Source: Nitrospinaceae bacterium (GTDB lineage: Bacteria; Nitrospinota; Nitrospinia; Nitrospinales; VA-1). From it: a DNA stretch of 7,013 nt. The stretch spans positions 1 through 7,013 of the forward strand of contig JAPYPK010000071.1 in the NCBI GenBank assembly GCA_029937655.1. Direction: 5' to 3'. A program made the position numbers and the translations under genes. The notes under the pieces were generated by a model. It was not told the DNA's origin. It did not search any database and was given only the letters and a program-made list of their open reading frames with translations. Of this stretch, positions 1-6,604 are shown piece after piece (the stretch's first letter is position 1; every line of letters starts with the position of its first letter).

Positions 1-597
1 AAGATAAAACATGTGGAGTATCCAATGATTATTTTGGTCAATGGAGGGAGTGCCAGCGCCTCTGAAATAGTTGCTGGAGCATTGCAGGATCTGGGTCGAG
101 CTGTGATTTTAGGCACTCCTACATTCGGAAAAGGTTCTGTGCAGACGATAATGCCGCTAAGTGATGGCTCAGCATTACGTTTAACTACAGCTCGATATTA
201 CACACCTAGTGGAAAAATTATTCAGGAAAATGGAATTACTCCTGATATTCTTATTGAGAATCAACCTCTACCGACTATTACTGAAGAAATAAATGAGGAA
301 GGTAAGAATCCTACCAAGAAAGAAAAAATTCGTCGTTTTTTAAGAGAACGTGATCTCAAAAAGCACCTTAAGGGAAAAACTAGTATTGAGGGATCAGAAA
401 AAGATAATCAAAAAAAATCTACTATAAATGCTGATGGAAAACGCTTGTCCGAACCAGAGAAGGATTTGGATAAAGACGCGCAACTTCGGCATGCAGTTTC
501 TCTCCTGTCTGGTTGGGATATTATTGCTGAGACTATCAACCCACATAAACAAATGGATAAATCCTCTCACTTGAATTTGGATAATTTAAACAGATAG
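1..597 (+). CDS. ctpA: S41 carboxy-terminal processing protease (CtpA/Prc family), C-terminal part; 5' end outside window
   Basis: This is the C-terminal part of a serine protease of family S41. Such enzymes cut proteins near their C-termini in the periplasm using a Ser-Lys dyad. The frame is open from base 1, so the GTG at 13 is an internal Val codon and not a start; the PDZ domain and signal sequence would lie upstream. Visible residues 14-21 read NGGSASAS, then EIVAGALQD. The nucleophile should be Ser19, and the lysine of FGKGSVQ is Lys44, the 25-residue spacing known from CtpB and E. coli Prc; Gln48 completes the motif. The sequence 'LRLTTARYYTPSGKIIQENGITPDI' region that follows is the usual end of the protease core. 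Beyond it lies a charged Lys/Glu-rich tail (about residues 95-160), then a short conserved-looking 'LRHAVSLLSGW' helix. tsaD follows after 11 nt, so the two are probably co-transcribed. The family is certain; the substrate is unknown. Confidence 0.95.
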   Translation, partial: KIKHVEYPMIILVNGGSASASEIVAGALQDLGRAVILGTPTFGKGSVQTIMPLSDGSALRLTTARYYTPSGKIIQENGITPDILIENQPLPTITEEINEEGKNPTKKEKIRRFLRERDLKKHLKGKTSIEGSEKDNQKKSTINADGKRLSEPEKDLDKDAQLRHAVSLLSGWDIIAETINPHKQMDKSSHLNLDNLNR

Positions 598-608
598 AAT
601 ATTGAGTT

Positions 609-1619
609 ATGTTGGTGTTAGGAATTGAAAGCTCCTGTGATGATACTTCTGCAGCTGTTTTGGAGAACGGCTCGCGTGTTTTGTCGAATGTTATATCAGA
701 TCAAAACACTACTCATTCTAAATATGGTGGAGTTGTCCCAGAGTTAGCGGGTCGATGTCATATCGAATCAATTCATCATGTTATTAACAACGCTATTAAT
801 CAATCAAGCGTTGGTCTCAAACAAATTGATCTGATTGCTGTCACAGTTGGTCCAGGACTTGTTTCAAGCTTACTCGTGGGTCTTAATACAGCGAAGGCGT
901 TAGCTTATGCCCTTCAAAAGCAACTGGTTGGCGTTAATCACCTTGAGGGTCATTTGCTAGCTATTTTTTTAGAAGAAATGGTGGAGTTCCCCTTTATAGC
1001 CTTGACGGTTTCAGGCGGACACACAGATTTATATCGTGTTGATGGTTTTGGTGAGTATAAAATTTTAGGCCGCACTCGGGATGACGCTGCTGGTGAATCA
1101 TTTGATAAAGTAGCAAAAATGCTTAAGTTAGGGTATCCGGGTGGTCCCCTGATTGAAGAAAAAGCAAGACTCGGAAATGCGTTAGCGCATCGCTTTCCAA
1201 GGGCCTTTCTGGAAAAGGGATCGCTAGATTTTAGTTTTAGCGGACTTAAAACATCTGTTCGAAATATAATATCGAAAAGAGAGACTGGGGAAACTCCTAG
1301 TTTGTCAGACAGTGATATCTCTGCAGGGTTTCAGATGGCTGTGATTGATGTTTTAACAGATAAAGTTTTTTTAGCTTGTGAAAAAGAAAAAGTAAATCGA
1401 ATCGTTGTAACAGGCGGTGTAGCCGCCAATAGCACTTTAAGAAAAAGGATTACTACTGAAGCTAATAACCGTGGGCTTAAATCTTATTTTCCTAAACCAA
1501 AATTTTGCACAGATAACGCTGCGATGATTGCTTGTGCCGGATATTATAAAAATTTAAACAAACCAATATCTTTGAAGGATACGTTAAATCTTGACGCTAA
1601 AGCTTCTTTGAAACTCTAA
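609..1619 (+). CDS. tsaD: tRNA N6-adenosine threonylcarbamoyltransferase TsaD (Kae1/Gcp/YgjD family)
   Basis: TsaD transfers the threonylcarbamoyl group from threonylcarbamoyl-AMP to N6 of A37 in ANN-decoding tRNAs. It works in the cytoplasm with TsaB and TsaE, neither of which is encoded in this window. The protein has 336 residues, the usual bacterial length. It opens with the ASKHA-fold motif GIESSCDDTSAAV (residues 5-17). The metal-binding HxxxH is His111/His115 in NHLEGH, and the third metal ligand should be Asp302 in CTDNAAM. Nucleotide-site glycine motifs are SGGHT (135-139) and TGGVAAN (268-274). The ATG at 609 places the motif at the normal distance from the N-terminus; only a weak purine stretch (TTGAG) precedes it, so it may rely on translation from the protease gene 11 nt upstream. 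All key residues are present and nothing suggests truncation. Confidence 0.98.
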   Translation: MLVLGIESSCDDTSAAVLENGSRVLSNVISDQNTTHSKYGGVVPELAGRCHIESIHHVINNAINQSSVGLKQIDLIAVTVGPGLVSSLLVGLNTAKALAYALQKQLVGVNHLEGHLLAIFLEEMVEFPFIALTVSGGHTDLYRVDGFGEYKILGRTRDDAAGESFDKVAKMLKLGYPGGPLIEEKARLGNALAHRFPRAFLEKGSLDFSFSGLKTSVRNIISKRETGETPSLSDSDISAGFQMAVIDVLTDKVFLACEKEKVNRIVVTGGVAANSTLRKRITTEANNRGLKSYFPKPKFCTDNAAMIACAGYYKNLNKPISLKDTLNLDAKASLKL

Positions 1620-1660
1620 TAAATTAACCATGATTTTTTTCGTGTTGATGAGAGTTATCA

Positions 1661-1690
1661 TTGACAAACTCACCCGTTACTTTTCTTTAT
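1661..1690 (+). promoter_or_regulatory. Possible sigma-70-type promoter for the SDR gene
   Basis: A perfect TTGACA hexamer lies at 1661-1666 in the 107-bp gap between tsaD and the SDR gene. At 17-19 bp spacing only poor T-rich -10 candidates follow (around 1684-1691), so the match is incomplete. The small inverted repeat TGAT/ATCA (7-nt loop) sits just upstream of the hexamer. I see no hairpin with a U-tract ending the tsaD transcript here, so read-through from upstream is also possible. Confidence 0.3.
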
Positions 1691-1726
1691 TTCAACATTA
1701 AATTTAATTTTCGCTGAATCTTTGTT

Positions 1727-2725
1727 ATGAAAATATTGATAACAGGAGGAGGGGGTTTTCTTGGCAGCTCTCTTGCTAAAAAACTTCTTTTTTTAGGAAA
1801 TGAAGTGACAATTTTGGGTAGGCAGTCTTACCCTAAATTAAAAAAAATGTTTCGTTGCATTAAAGCCGATGTGCGAGATCGTTCTTCTATAATTAAAGCT
1901 TTAGAGGGACAGCAAATTGTTTTCCACACGGCGGCAATCCCTGGGATCTGGGGCGAGTATAAAGACTATTATGAGACCGATGTGCGAGGCACTGAAAATA
2001 TTATATTTGCCTGCAATAAAAATAATATAAATAAATTAATTTACACAAGTTCACCTAGTGTTGTTTTTGGCAAAAAAAATATAGAGGGAGCTGACGAACA
2101 AATTGCATATCCAGATGAGTATCTATGTCATTATTCGAAAACAAAAGCCATGGCTGAGAAACTGGTTGTTGAATCTAATGGACGCAATGGTTTAGCAACA
2201 GTATGCCTGCGACCTCATTTGATATGGGGTCCTGGTGATCCGCATTTATTACCGCGTATTGTTGAACGAGCAAAAAATAGAAAACTGATCCGGGTTGGAG
2301 AGGGTAGAAATTTGGTAGATATGATTTACATAGATAATGCGGTAGATGCACATATTAAGGTCTGTGAAAGATTAGATCTTAATAGTCCTGTAGCGGGAAA
2401 GTGTTACTTTGTAAGTGATGACAAACCAATTTTGCTCTGGGAGTGGATAGAATTAGTTTTAATGCAGTTAAGGTTGCCTAGTATAACAAAAGCAATTTCT
2501 TTTAAATCGGCATTTCTAATAGGAATTATACTCGAAACTTTTTATAAAGTATTTAGTCTAAAAAAAGAACCTTTGATGACACGGTTTCTGGCAACGCAAC
2601 TTGCTAAATCACATTATTTTAATATATCTCAATCAAAAAAAGACTTTGGATACAAACCATTAGTCACAAATGAAGAGGGTATCAAACGCTTGGTTAAAGA
2701 TTTTTTCTCTCACCAAGAAGATTGA
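1727..2725 (+). CDS. NAD(P)-dependent extended SDR, 3-beta-HSD/OleD-like reductase
   Basis: This is a 332-residue oxidoreductase of the extended short-chain dehydrogenase superfamily. The Rossmann cofactor motif GGGGFLG is at residues 7-13, the 'TSSPSVVFG' strand with the catalytic Ser/Thr is at 107-115, and the YxxxK pair is Tyr136/Lys140 in HYSKTKA. The 'LRPHLIWGPGDPHLLPRIV' segment (161-179), a 'VDMIYIDNAVDAH' block and 'EPLMTRFLATQLAKSHYF' near the C-terminus match my recollection of the 3-beta-hydroxysteroid dehydrogenase/OleD branch. OleD reduces 2-alkyl-3-oxoalkanoic acids in bacterial long-chain olefin synthesis. Here oleA, oleB and oleC are not adjacent, so the substrate is uncertain; a sterol-like, lipid or sugar-nucleotide substrate is also possible. 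A hydrophobic stretch (about 261-277) may associate with membrane. The ATG at 1727 lacks an obvious Shine-Dalgarno sequence but starts exactly at the Rossmann strand. The 3' end overlaps larB on the other strand. Confidence 0.88.
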   Translation: MKILITGGGGFLGSSLAKKLLFLGNEVTILGRQSYPKLKKMFRCIKADVRDRSSIIKALEGQQIVFHTAAIPGIWGEYKDYYETDVRGTENIIFACNKNNINKLIYTSSPSVVFGKKNIEGADEQIAYPDEYLCHYSKTKAMAEKLVVESNGRNGLATVCLRPHLIWGPGDPHLLPRIVERAKNRKLIRVGEGRNLVDMIYIDNAVDAHIKVCERLDLNSPVAGKCYFVSDDKPILLWEWIELVLMQLRLPSITKAISFKSAFLIGIILETFYKVFSLKKEPLMTRFLATQLAKSHYFNISQSKKDFGYKPLVTNEEGIKRLVKDFFSHQED

Positions 2726-3461
2726 TTTTGTGTGCAATGCAACCTGCACCAAACCCATTATCAATGTTTACGGTTGCTACCCCTGAGGCACAACTATTTA
2801 ACATTGCTAGTAACGCCGAAACGCCATTAAATGATGCACCATAGCCTATACTTGTTGGAACAGCTATTACCGGAGAACTTACCAACCCACCAACTACACT
2901 AGCTAGAGCCCCATCCATCCCGGCAATTACGATAATTACACGAGCCTCACGCAGTAAATTAATTTTGTCCAAAAGTCGGTGAATACCAGCAACGCCTACA
3001 TCAAAAAGTTTTTCTGTTTTGCTGCCAAAAAATTCACTTGTAATTCTTGCCTCTTCAGCTATTGGCATGTCTGCTGTTCCAGCAGAAACAATTATTATGC
3101 GACCAATCTTATTTTTATTTTGCTTTTTACTTAGAACCAGAGTTAAAGAAATATTGTCATATATACACTCGGGGGGAAGTTCCTGTTGAATATTTTCGTA
3201 TGCACTATGTTCAAGTTTTGTTACAAGAATATCACTTTTTGCTTTATATAATGATTGGATGATAGCTACTAATTGGCCTGCTGTTTTCCCTTTTCCGTAA
3301 ACAACTTCGGCAAAACCATTCCTTAAAGATCGGTGGTGGTCTACTTTTGCAAAATCTAGGTTTTCGTAGGGGAGGGTGGCTAATTGTTTGATTACTTCAT
3401 CAGGGCTTAGCTTTTGATCGTATAATCTTTGAAGAATCATTTGTAGTTCTTTTTTGTCCAC
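2694..3461 (-). CDS. larB: Nickel-pincer cofactor biosynthesis protein LarB (NaAD carboxylase/hydrolase)
   Basis: LarB carries out the first step of nickel-pincer nucleotide synthesis: it carboxylates the pyridinium ring of nicotinic acid adenine dinucleotide and splits the phosphoanhydride, giving P2CMN and AMP. LarE (sulfur insertion) and LarC (nickel insertion) complete the cofactor used by lactate racemase and LarA-like enzymes; neither is in the window. The protein has 255 residues, normal for LarB. It has an N-terminal LarB-specific part with DHHRSLRNGFAEVVYGKGKT (41-60), then a PurE-like domain with SAGTADMPIAEEA (126-138), GMDGALASVVGGL (181-193) and 'PTSIGYGAS' (202-210). Cys224 in NSCASG should be the cysteine that forms the covalent substrate adduct (Cys221 in Lactobacillus LarB). 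The start is GTG, chosen because it overlaps the gpsA stop in TAGTG and has AAAGGG 6 nt upstream. The ATG at codon 8 is a weaker alternative. Confidence 0.95.
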   Translation of the reverse strand: MDKKELQMILQRLYDQKLSPDEVIKQLATLPYENLDFAKVDHHRSLRNGFAEVVYGKGKTAGQLVAIIQSLYKAKSDILVTKLEHSAYENIQQELPPECIYDNISLTLVLSKKQNKNKIGRIIIVSAGTADMPIAEEARITSEFFGSKTEKLFDVGVAGIHRLLDKINLLREARVIIVIAGMDGALASVVGGLVSSPVIAVPTSIGYGASFNGVSALLAMLNSCASGVATVNIDNGFGAGCIAHKINLLGERKNL

Positions 3462-4480
3462 TATATACCCTTTATCCCGACAAATTCTGTGGTGGTTTTA
3501 CTTTGCATTAAATCTTTTAGTGCTTGGTGGGGAGACTTAGCTTTGTATACAACATTGTATGTTTCATCAATGATGGAAGCCTGTAAATTTAACTTAGATA
3601 TAAGCGCATGAGCTGATTTAAGAGTGAAAATGCCCTCGACGGCAACTTTCATATTATTGGAAATCTCATGTGGTTTCTCTCCTTGACCGACTCGAATCCC
3701 ATATTGCCTGTTGCGACTGAGTTCACCTGTGCATGTAAGAACTAGGTCCCCTAAACCAGAAAGTCCGGAAAAAGTTTCAGGTTTTGCCCCTAAAGCAGTT
3801 CCAATTCTAGTAATTTCAACCAAGCCTCTAGTTATAATAGCAGCTCGGGTGTTGTGTCCCATTTTCAGCCCATCAGAAATACCCGTCGTGATTGCCATTA
3901 CATTTTTCAAGGCTCCTCCTATTTCAACACCAATAGGGTCATCGCTTGTAAAAACCTTGAGAGATGTACTTGAAAAAAATGTTTTGATCTGATTGGATAC
4001 GTTTATCTCTTCTGAAGCCGCAACAATTGCGGATGGTTCTCCTCGTGCAACTTCAGTCGCAAATGTTGGTCCTGATAAGGTTGCAAAATGGCACGTAGGG
4101 GGTAGTGTTTGTTTGAATATTTCCCGAATAATGCACAATGAATTTGTTTCTATACCTTTCCCAGCGTTTATAATGACGCTATCTGGGTTTAAAAGAGGGG
4201 CCATTGTTTCAGCGATAGTTCTAATAAAACTAGTTGGAACTACTATGAGAATAACGTTGTTTTCTCCGATTGCTTCTTCTAGTGAGTTTGTGGGATAAAT
4301 GAGGTTTGAAAGGTTGAATCCAGGTAGGAATATTGAGTTTTCTTTTGTTTCTTTTATTTGCTCACACAGTAATTTTTCATACACCCATAGATTGACCTTG
4401 TGTCCATTCCTAGCTAAATGTATGGATAAAGCAGTTCCCCAACTACCAGCACCAATAACACTTATGGATTTTTTTGACAT
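3461..4480 (-). CDS. gpsA: NAD(P)H-dependent glycerol-3-phosphate dehydrogenase GpsA
   Basis: GpsA reduces dihydroxyacetone phosphate to sn-glycerol-3-phosphate in the cytoplasm, the precursor of the phospholipid backbone. The protein has 339 residues, typical of the family. The dinucleotide-binding motif GAGSWGTA is at residues 10-17. AGKGIE (106-111) and LSGPTFATEVARGEPSA (135-151) are the standard substrate/cofactor blocks. The likely catalytic lysine is Lys192 in GGALKNV, and the C-terminal helical domain has GLSGLGDLVLTCTG (239-252) and SRNRQYG (255-261). The ATG at 4480 puts the Rossmann motif in the expected place; its ribosome-binding sequence is only weakly purine-rich (AAGATAAGAA). 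It is the first gene of a minus-strand unit, and its TAG stop shares one base with the larB start. No active-site residue appears to be missing. Confidence 0.97.
   Translation of the reverse strand: MSKKSISVIGAGSWGTALSIHLARNGHKVNLWVYEKLLCEQIKETKENSIFLPGFNLSNLIYPTNSLEEAIGENNVILIVVPTSFIRTIAETMAPLLNPDSVIINAGKGIETNSLCIIREIFKQTLPPTCHFATLSGPTFATEVARGEPSAIVAASEEINVSNQIKTFFSSTSLKVFTSDDPIGVEIGGALKNVMAITTGISDGLKMGHNTRAAIITRGLVEITRIGTALGAKPETFSGLSGLGDLVLTCTGELSRNRQYGIRVGQGEKPHEISNNMKVAVEGIFTLKSAHALISKLNLQASIIDETYNVVYKAKSPHQALKDLMQSKTTTEFVGIKGI
3468..3473 (-). promoter_or_regulatory. Ribosome-binding site that supports the GTG start of larB
   Basis: On the minus strand AAAGGG lies within the last codons of gpsA, 6 nt before the GTG of larB. 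With the TAGTG stop/start overlap this supports translational coupling, and it decides the GTG start over the ATG at codon 8. Confidence 0.6.
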
Positions 4481-4667
4481 TTATTCTTATCTTAAAATAA
4501 TGATTAAATGAATCATGTTATAATTCTTGTTCAGCCAAAGATATACATGCAACTAGCTTATATATAATAATAGGTATGTAATGACAAAAACCACTGCATT
4601 ATAATGATTTAGATTAAATATTTGTATTCAAATTTAGTTGAATATTTTTTTTGGAGATTAGTAAAAT
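4481..4667. promoter_or_regulatory. Divergent intergenic region between gpsA and the TPR gene
   Basis: This 187-bp AT-rich stretch separates two divergently transcribed units, so promoters for both should lie here. On the plus strand a perfect TATAAT is at 4600-4605, with ATGACA at 4581-4586 only 13 bp upstream, shorter than the usual spacing. The plus-strand leader ends in GGAG (4653-4656), 11 nt before the TPR gene ATG. On the minus strand TATAAC (complement of 4517-4522) is the best -10-like element, but I see no good -35 for it. The exact promoters are therefore uncertain, while the presence of promoters is a reasonable inference from gene orientation. Confidence 0.5.
4500..4516. repeat. 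6-5-6 dyad ATGATT-N5-AATCAT upstream of gpsA
   Basis: This is an exact inverted repeat, ATGATT / AATCAT around AAATG, centred about 28 bp upstream of the gpsA start codon. It lies immediately downstream of the minus-strand TATAAC element, where transcription of gpsA could begin. That position would suit a repressor operator, or a small 5' UTR hairpin. AT-rich DNA produces such dyads by chance, so the regulatory role is only a suggestion. Confidence 0.3.
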
Positions 4668-5342
4668 ATGGCTAAAACTGCAAAAGTACGTCGTAAGGAT
4701 TTAATTCAGCCCGATCAGTTTATATCAACCACTGATATCCTTATCGCCTATTGCTCCAAGCACAAAATAAAGATAATTTCTTTTATTATATCGTTAATTG
4801 TCGTGGTTTTTTCAGGTTTATGGATTAAGTATAATCAGAATAAAAAAAGTCTTGATATGGAATCATTATATTTCAAGGTAGAGCAGGCTAAATCATCTAA
4901 AGAGAGTAACTCTAAGGACAAAATCAAACAAATAGAAATAATTTTAGACGAGTTTAGCGAAGGTTTACAAAAACAACGAGCTTTATTGGTGCTTGCTGAC
5001 GAATATTTTAACGATGCCAATTATGATAAGGCTATACTTTTTTATCAGGATATTTTAAATGGATCACGTTCACCCTTACATCATCATTTAGCTAATTTGG
5101 GGATTGCTTTTTCTCTTGAGGGAAAAAAAGATTATAAAAGCGCAATTAATGCATACAAAGCCACCATTCAGTATTCGAATGAATACCCACTATTTGATGT
5201 GTACGTGGGGCTTGCGCGTTGTTATGAGTTGAATAATGAAAAAAACGATGCATTATTGACATTAAGAGAAATGCAAAATAAATTCCCTAGTCATTCCAAA
5301 ATTAATATCATCGACTCTAAAATTAAAGCGCTGGGCGGTTAA
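4668..5342 (+). CDS. Membrane-anchored tetratricopeptide-repeat protein
   Basis: This is a 224-residue protein with a basic cytoplasmic N-terminus (MAKTAKVRRKDLIQPDQF), one hydrophobic span at about residues 34-53, and a larger C-terminal part that should lie in the periplasm. That part contains TPR-like helix pairs: LLVLADEYFNDANYDKAILFYQDIL (about 106-130), 'LANLGIAFSLEGKKDYKSAINAYKATI' (about 141-167) and 'VYVGLARCYELNNEKNDALLTL' (about 178-199). The spacing of Leu/Gly/Ala/Tyr positions is that of TPRs. This layout resembles YfgM-like proteins and the 'tetratricopeptide repeat protein' of deltaproteobacterial genomes, which act as protein-protein scaffolds; no enzyme motif is present. The ATG at 4668 has GGAG 11 nt upstream. 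It is followed after 29 nt by the M48 protease gene on the same strand, suggesting an operon and perhaps a joint role in envelope protein handling. The specific function is unknown. Confidence 0.85.
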   Translation: MAKTAKVRRKDLIQPDQFISTTDILIAYCSKHKIKIISFIISLIVVVFSGLWIKYNQNKKSLDMESLYFKVEQAKSSKESNSKDKIKQIEIILDEFSEGLQKQRALLVLADEYFNDANYDKAILFYQDILNGSRSPLHHHLANLGIAFSLEGKKDYKSAINAYKATIQYSNEYPLFDVYVGLARCYELNNEKNDALLTLREMQNKFPSHSKINIIDSKIKALGG

Positions 5343-5371
5343 ATTTAACCTGTTCAAGTGTTTCTCATTCT

Positions 5372-6409
5372 ATGGTCATATTATCTAATGAAAAGTCGCG
5401 TTTTATTTTCGCATCCATAGTTTTTTTTATTTTTAGTTTTTCTCTTGTCCCTCCTGTTCATGCAGTACCATTCATTTCCAAAAAAAAAGAAATTGAAATT
5501 GGTCGTTCTGGTGATAAGCAAATAATACTTCAATTTGGTCTTTATCAAGATAAATCTTTACAGTTATATGTAAATACAATTGGCCAAAAACTGGTTTCTA
5601 AACTTTCTAATAAAGAGTTTAGGAAGTTTCATTTTAAGTTAGTTGATAGCTCTCAGATTAATGCATTTGCACTGCCTGGAGGATATGTTTACGTTACTCG
5701 AGGATTGCTTGCTGTTCTCAACAATGAATCTGAACTGGCGTCAGTAATTGGACATGAGATAGCCCATGTGACTTTACATCATGGAGCTAAACTTATGATT
5801 AGGTCTATAGGTTCTCAAATTTTATCAGTGGGCGGAGCTATAGCAAGTCCTAAAAATGCAGGAAAATGGTTGGCAGTGAGCACCGCTCTTTTTCAACAAA
5901 TTAATATGGGGTATGGTCGAGAAGCTGAACTAGAATCTGACTCGCATGGAATGCTTAACTCTGTTGAAGCAGGTTATCACCCGCTTGCTATGGTAAGTTT
6001 TTTAAAAAATCTTAGAAAACAAGAAATTATGAGTGGACAAGCTTATCATGGTTTTCTGGCCAGTCACCCTGAAACAAAAGAACGCATTGTGAAGGGCGGC
6101 ACATTTGCATCATCTCTAACACGAAAATATACTGTTCCCATAATTAATGGCAATATTTATCTGCAGAAATTACAAGGTTTGGTTTATGGGGGAAAAAAAC
6201 ATCTTAAAGATAAGAAAAAAAGTAAATCTAAGTATCTAGATATTTTTAAGGTTCAAAAAGGAGATACCTTAAAAAGTATTTCTAATAAGGTTTTTAATGA
6301 TGATAGGTATTCTTATGAAATTGCTACTATTAATGGCATTAAGGAAAGTGACACTCTCAATCCAGGGCGTCTACTTAAAATTATCAGAGAGGGTGTTTAT
6401 AAAAAATAG
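5372..6409 (+). CDS. Secreted M48-family zinc metalloprotease with C-terminal LysM domain
   Basis: This 345-residue protein has a hydrophobic N-terminal signal (about residues 10-27) with a likely signal-peptidase cut after PVHA (residue 31), so it should act in the periplasm. The M48 domain contains INAFALPGGYVYVTRGLL (96-113) and the zinc site HEIAH (His128, Glu129, His132). The third ligand is probably Glu188 in the AELESD stretch, equivalent to the ExxAD-type motif. SHPETKERI (231-239) matches the HP-containing motif seen in BepA and related enzymes. After a Lys-rich linker (about 275-288) comes a LysM domain (about 291-338, with VQKGDTLKSISNKV and LNPGRLLKI), expected to bind peptidoglycan. 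BepA-like relatives degrade or assist misassembled outer-membrane proteins, but usually carry TPRs rather than LysM. The ATG has no clear ribosome-binding sequence; no better in-frame start is seen. It lies 29 nt after the TPR gene. Confidence 0.94.
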   Translation: MVILSNEKSRFIFASIVFFIFSFSLVPPVHAVPFISKKKEIEIGRSGDKQIILQFGLYQDKSLQLYVNTIGQKLVSKLSNKEFRKFHFKLVDSSQINAFALPGGYVYVTRGLLAVLNNESELASVIGHEIAHVTLHHGAKLMIRSIGSQILSVGGAIASPKNAGKWLAVSTALFQQINMGYGREAELESDSHGMLNSVEAGYHPLAMVSFLKNLRKQEIMSGQAYHGFLASHPETKERIVKGGTFASSLTRKYTVPIINGNIYLQKLQGLVYGGKKHLKDKKKSKSKYLDIFKVQKGDTLKSISNKVFNDDRYSYEIATINGIKESDTLNPGRLLKIIREGVYKK

Positions 6410-6520
6410 TTAAGTTGAATAATTCCAAACCAGATAAGGTTAATTATATTTAATAATGGTTGCCCAATATTATAAAAAAAGACTCAAAATTTAAAGTATG
6501 TAATGGCCATTTAAAAGTGG

Positions 6521-6560
6521 CAGAAGGCACCCATTGTGAATACAAAGGGTTTCTGGGTGC
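6521..6560. repeat. Compound inverted repeat with two mutually exclusive pairings
   Basis: Fold A pairs CAGAA (6521-6525) with TTCTG (6551-6555), ACCC (6529-6532) with GGGT (6547-6550), and TTGT (6534-6537) with ACAA (6542-6545). It closes on a GAAT loop, with a 3-nt bulge and one A-A mismatch, giving 13 pairs. Fold B pairs GCACCCA (6527-6533) exactly with TGGGTGC (6554-6560). Both use ACCC, so they cannot form together in full. The pairings are seen directly; any switching role is inference. Confidence 0.55.
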
Positions 6561-6574
6561 ATATTATCTAGAGA

Positions 6575-6604
6575 AAGCGTAAAAAAGGGTGGAAATCCCC
6601 GCTT
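6575..6604. repeat. Inverted repeat AAGCG/CGCTT with inner GGG/CCC
   Basis: AAGCG (6575-6579) is complementary to CGCTT (6600-6604), and GGG (6587-6589) can pair with CCC (6597-6599) inside it, leaving a one-sided 7-nt A-rich bulge. It has no U-tract directly after it, so it is not a classic terminator by itself. Confidence 0.4.

Noticed and set aside
13..15. GTG at 13 as the start of the first gene
   Set aside because: The frame is open upstream to the window edge and the codon falls inside the S41 protease core just before the catalytic serine, so it is an internal valine.
3047..3262. Plus-strand 71-codon open frame
   Set aside because: It lies entirely opposite larB and shows no recognisable motif; it is a shadow of the larB coding sequence.
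3711..4511. Three consecutive plus-strand open frames of 93, 101 and 70 codons
   Set aside because: They lie opposite gpsA, which has full-length family motifs; the plus-strand translations resemble no protein and have no ribosome-binding sites. They are antisense shadows.
4581..4605. ATGACA ... TATAAT as a confident sigma-70 promoter for the TPR operon
   Set aside because: The spacing is only 13 bp, well below the usual 16-18, and no alternative -35 fits. It is kept only as a weak candidate within the divergent region.
4835..5020. Minus-strand 61-codon open frame
   Set aside because: It lies inside the TPR gene in antisense, with low-complexity Ser/Leu content and no supporting signals.
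6514..6560. Resemblance of AAAAGTGGCA...GGTGC to the 3' end of a type II CRISPR tracrRNA
   Set aside because: Only a short word matches. There is no repeat array, anti-repeat or cas gene in the window, and the hairpin sequence differs.
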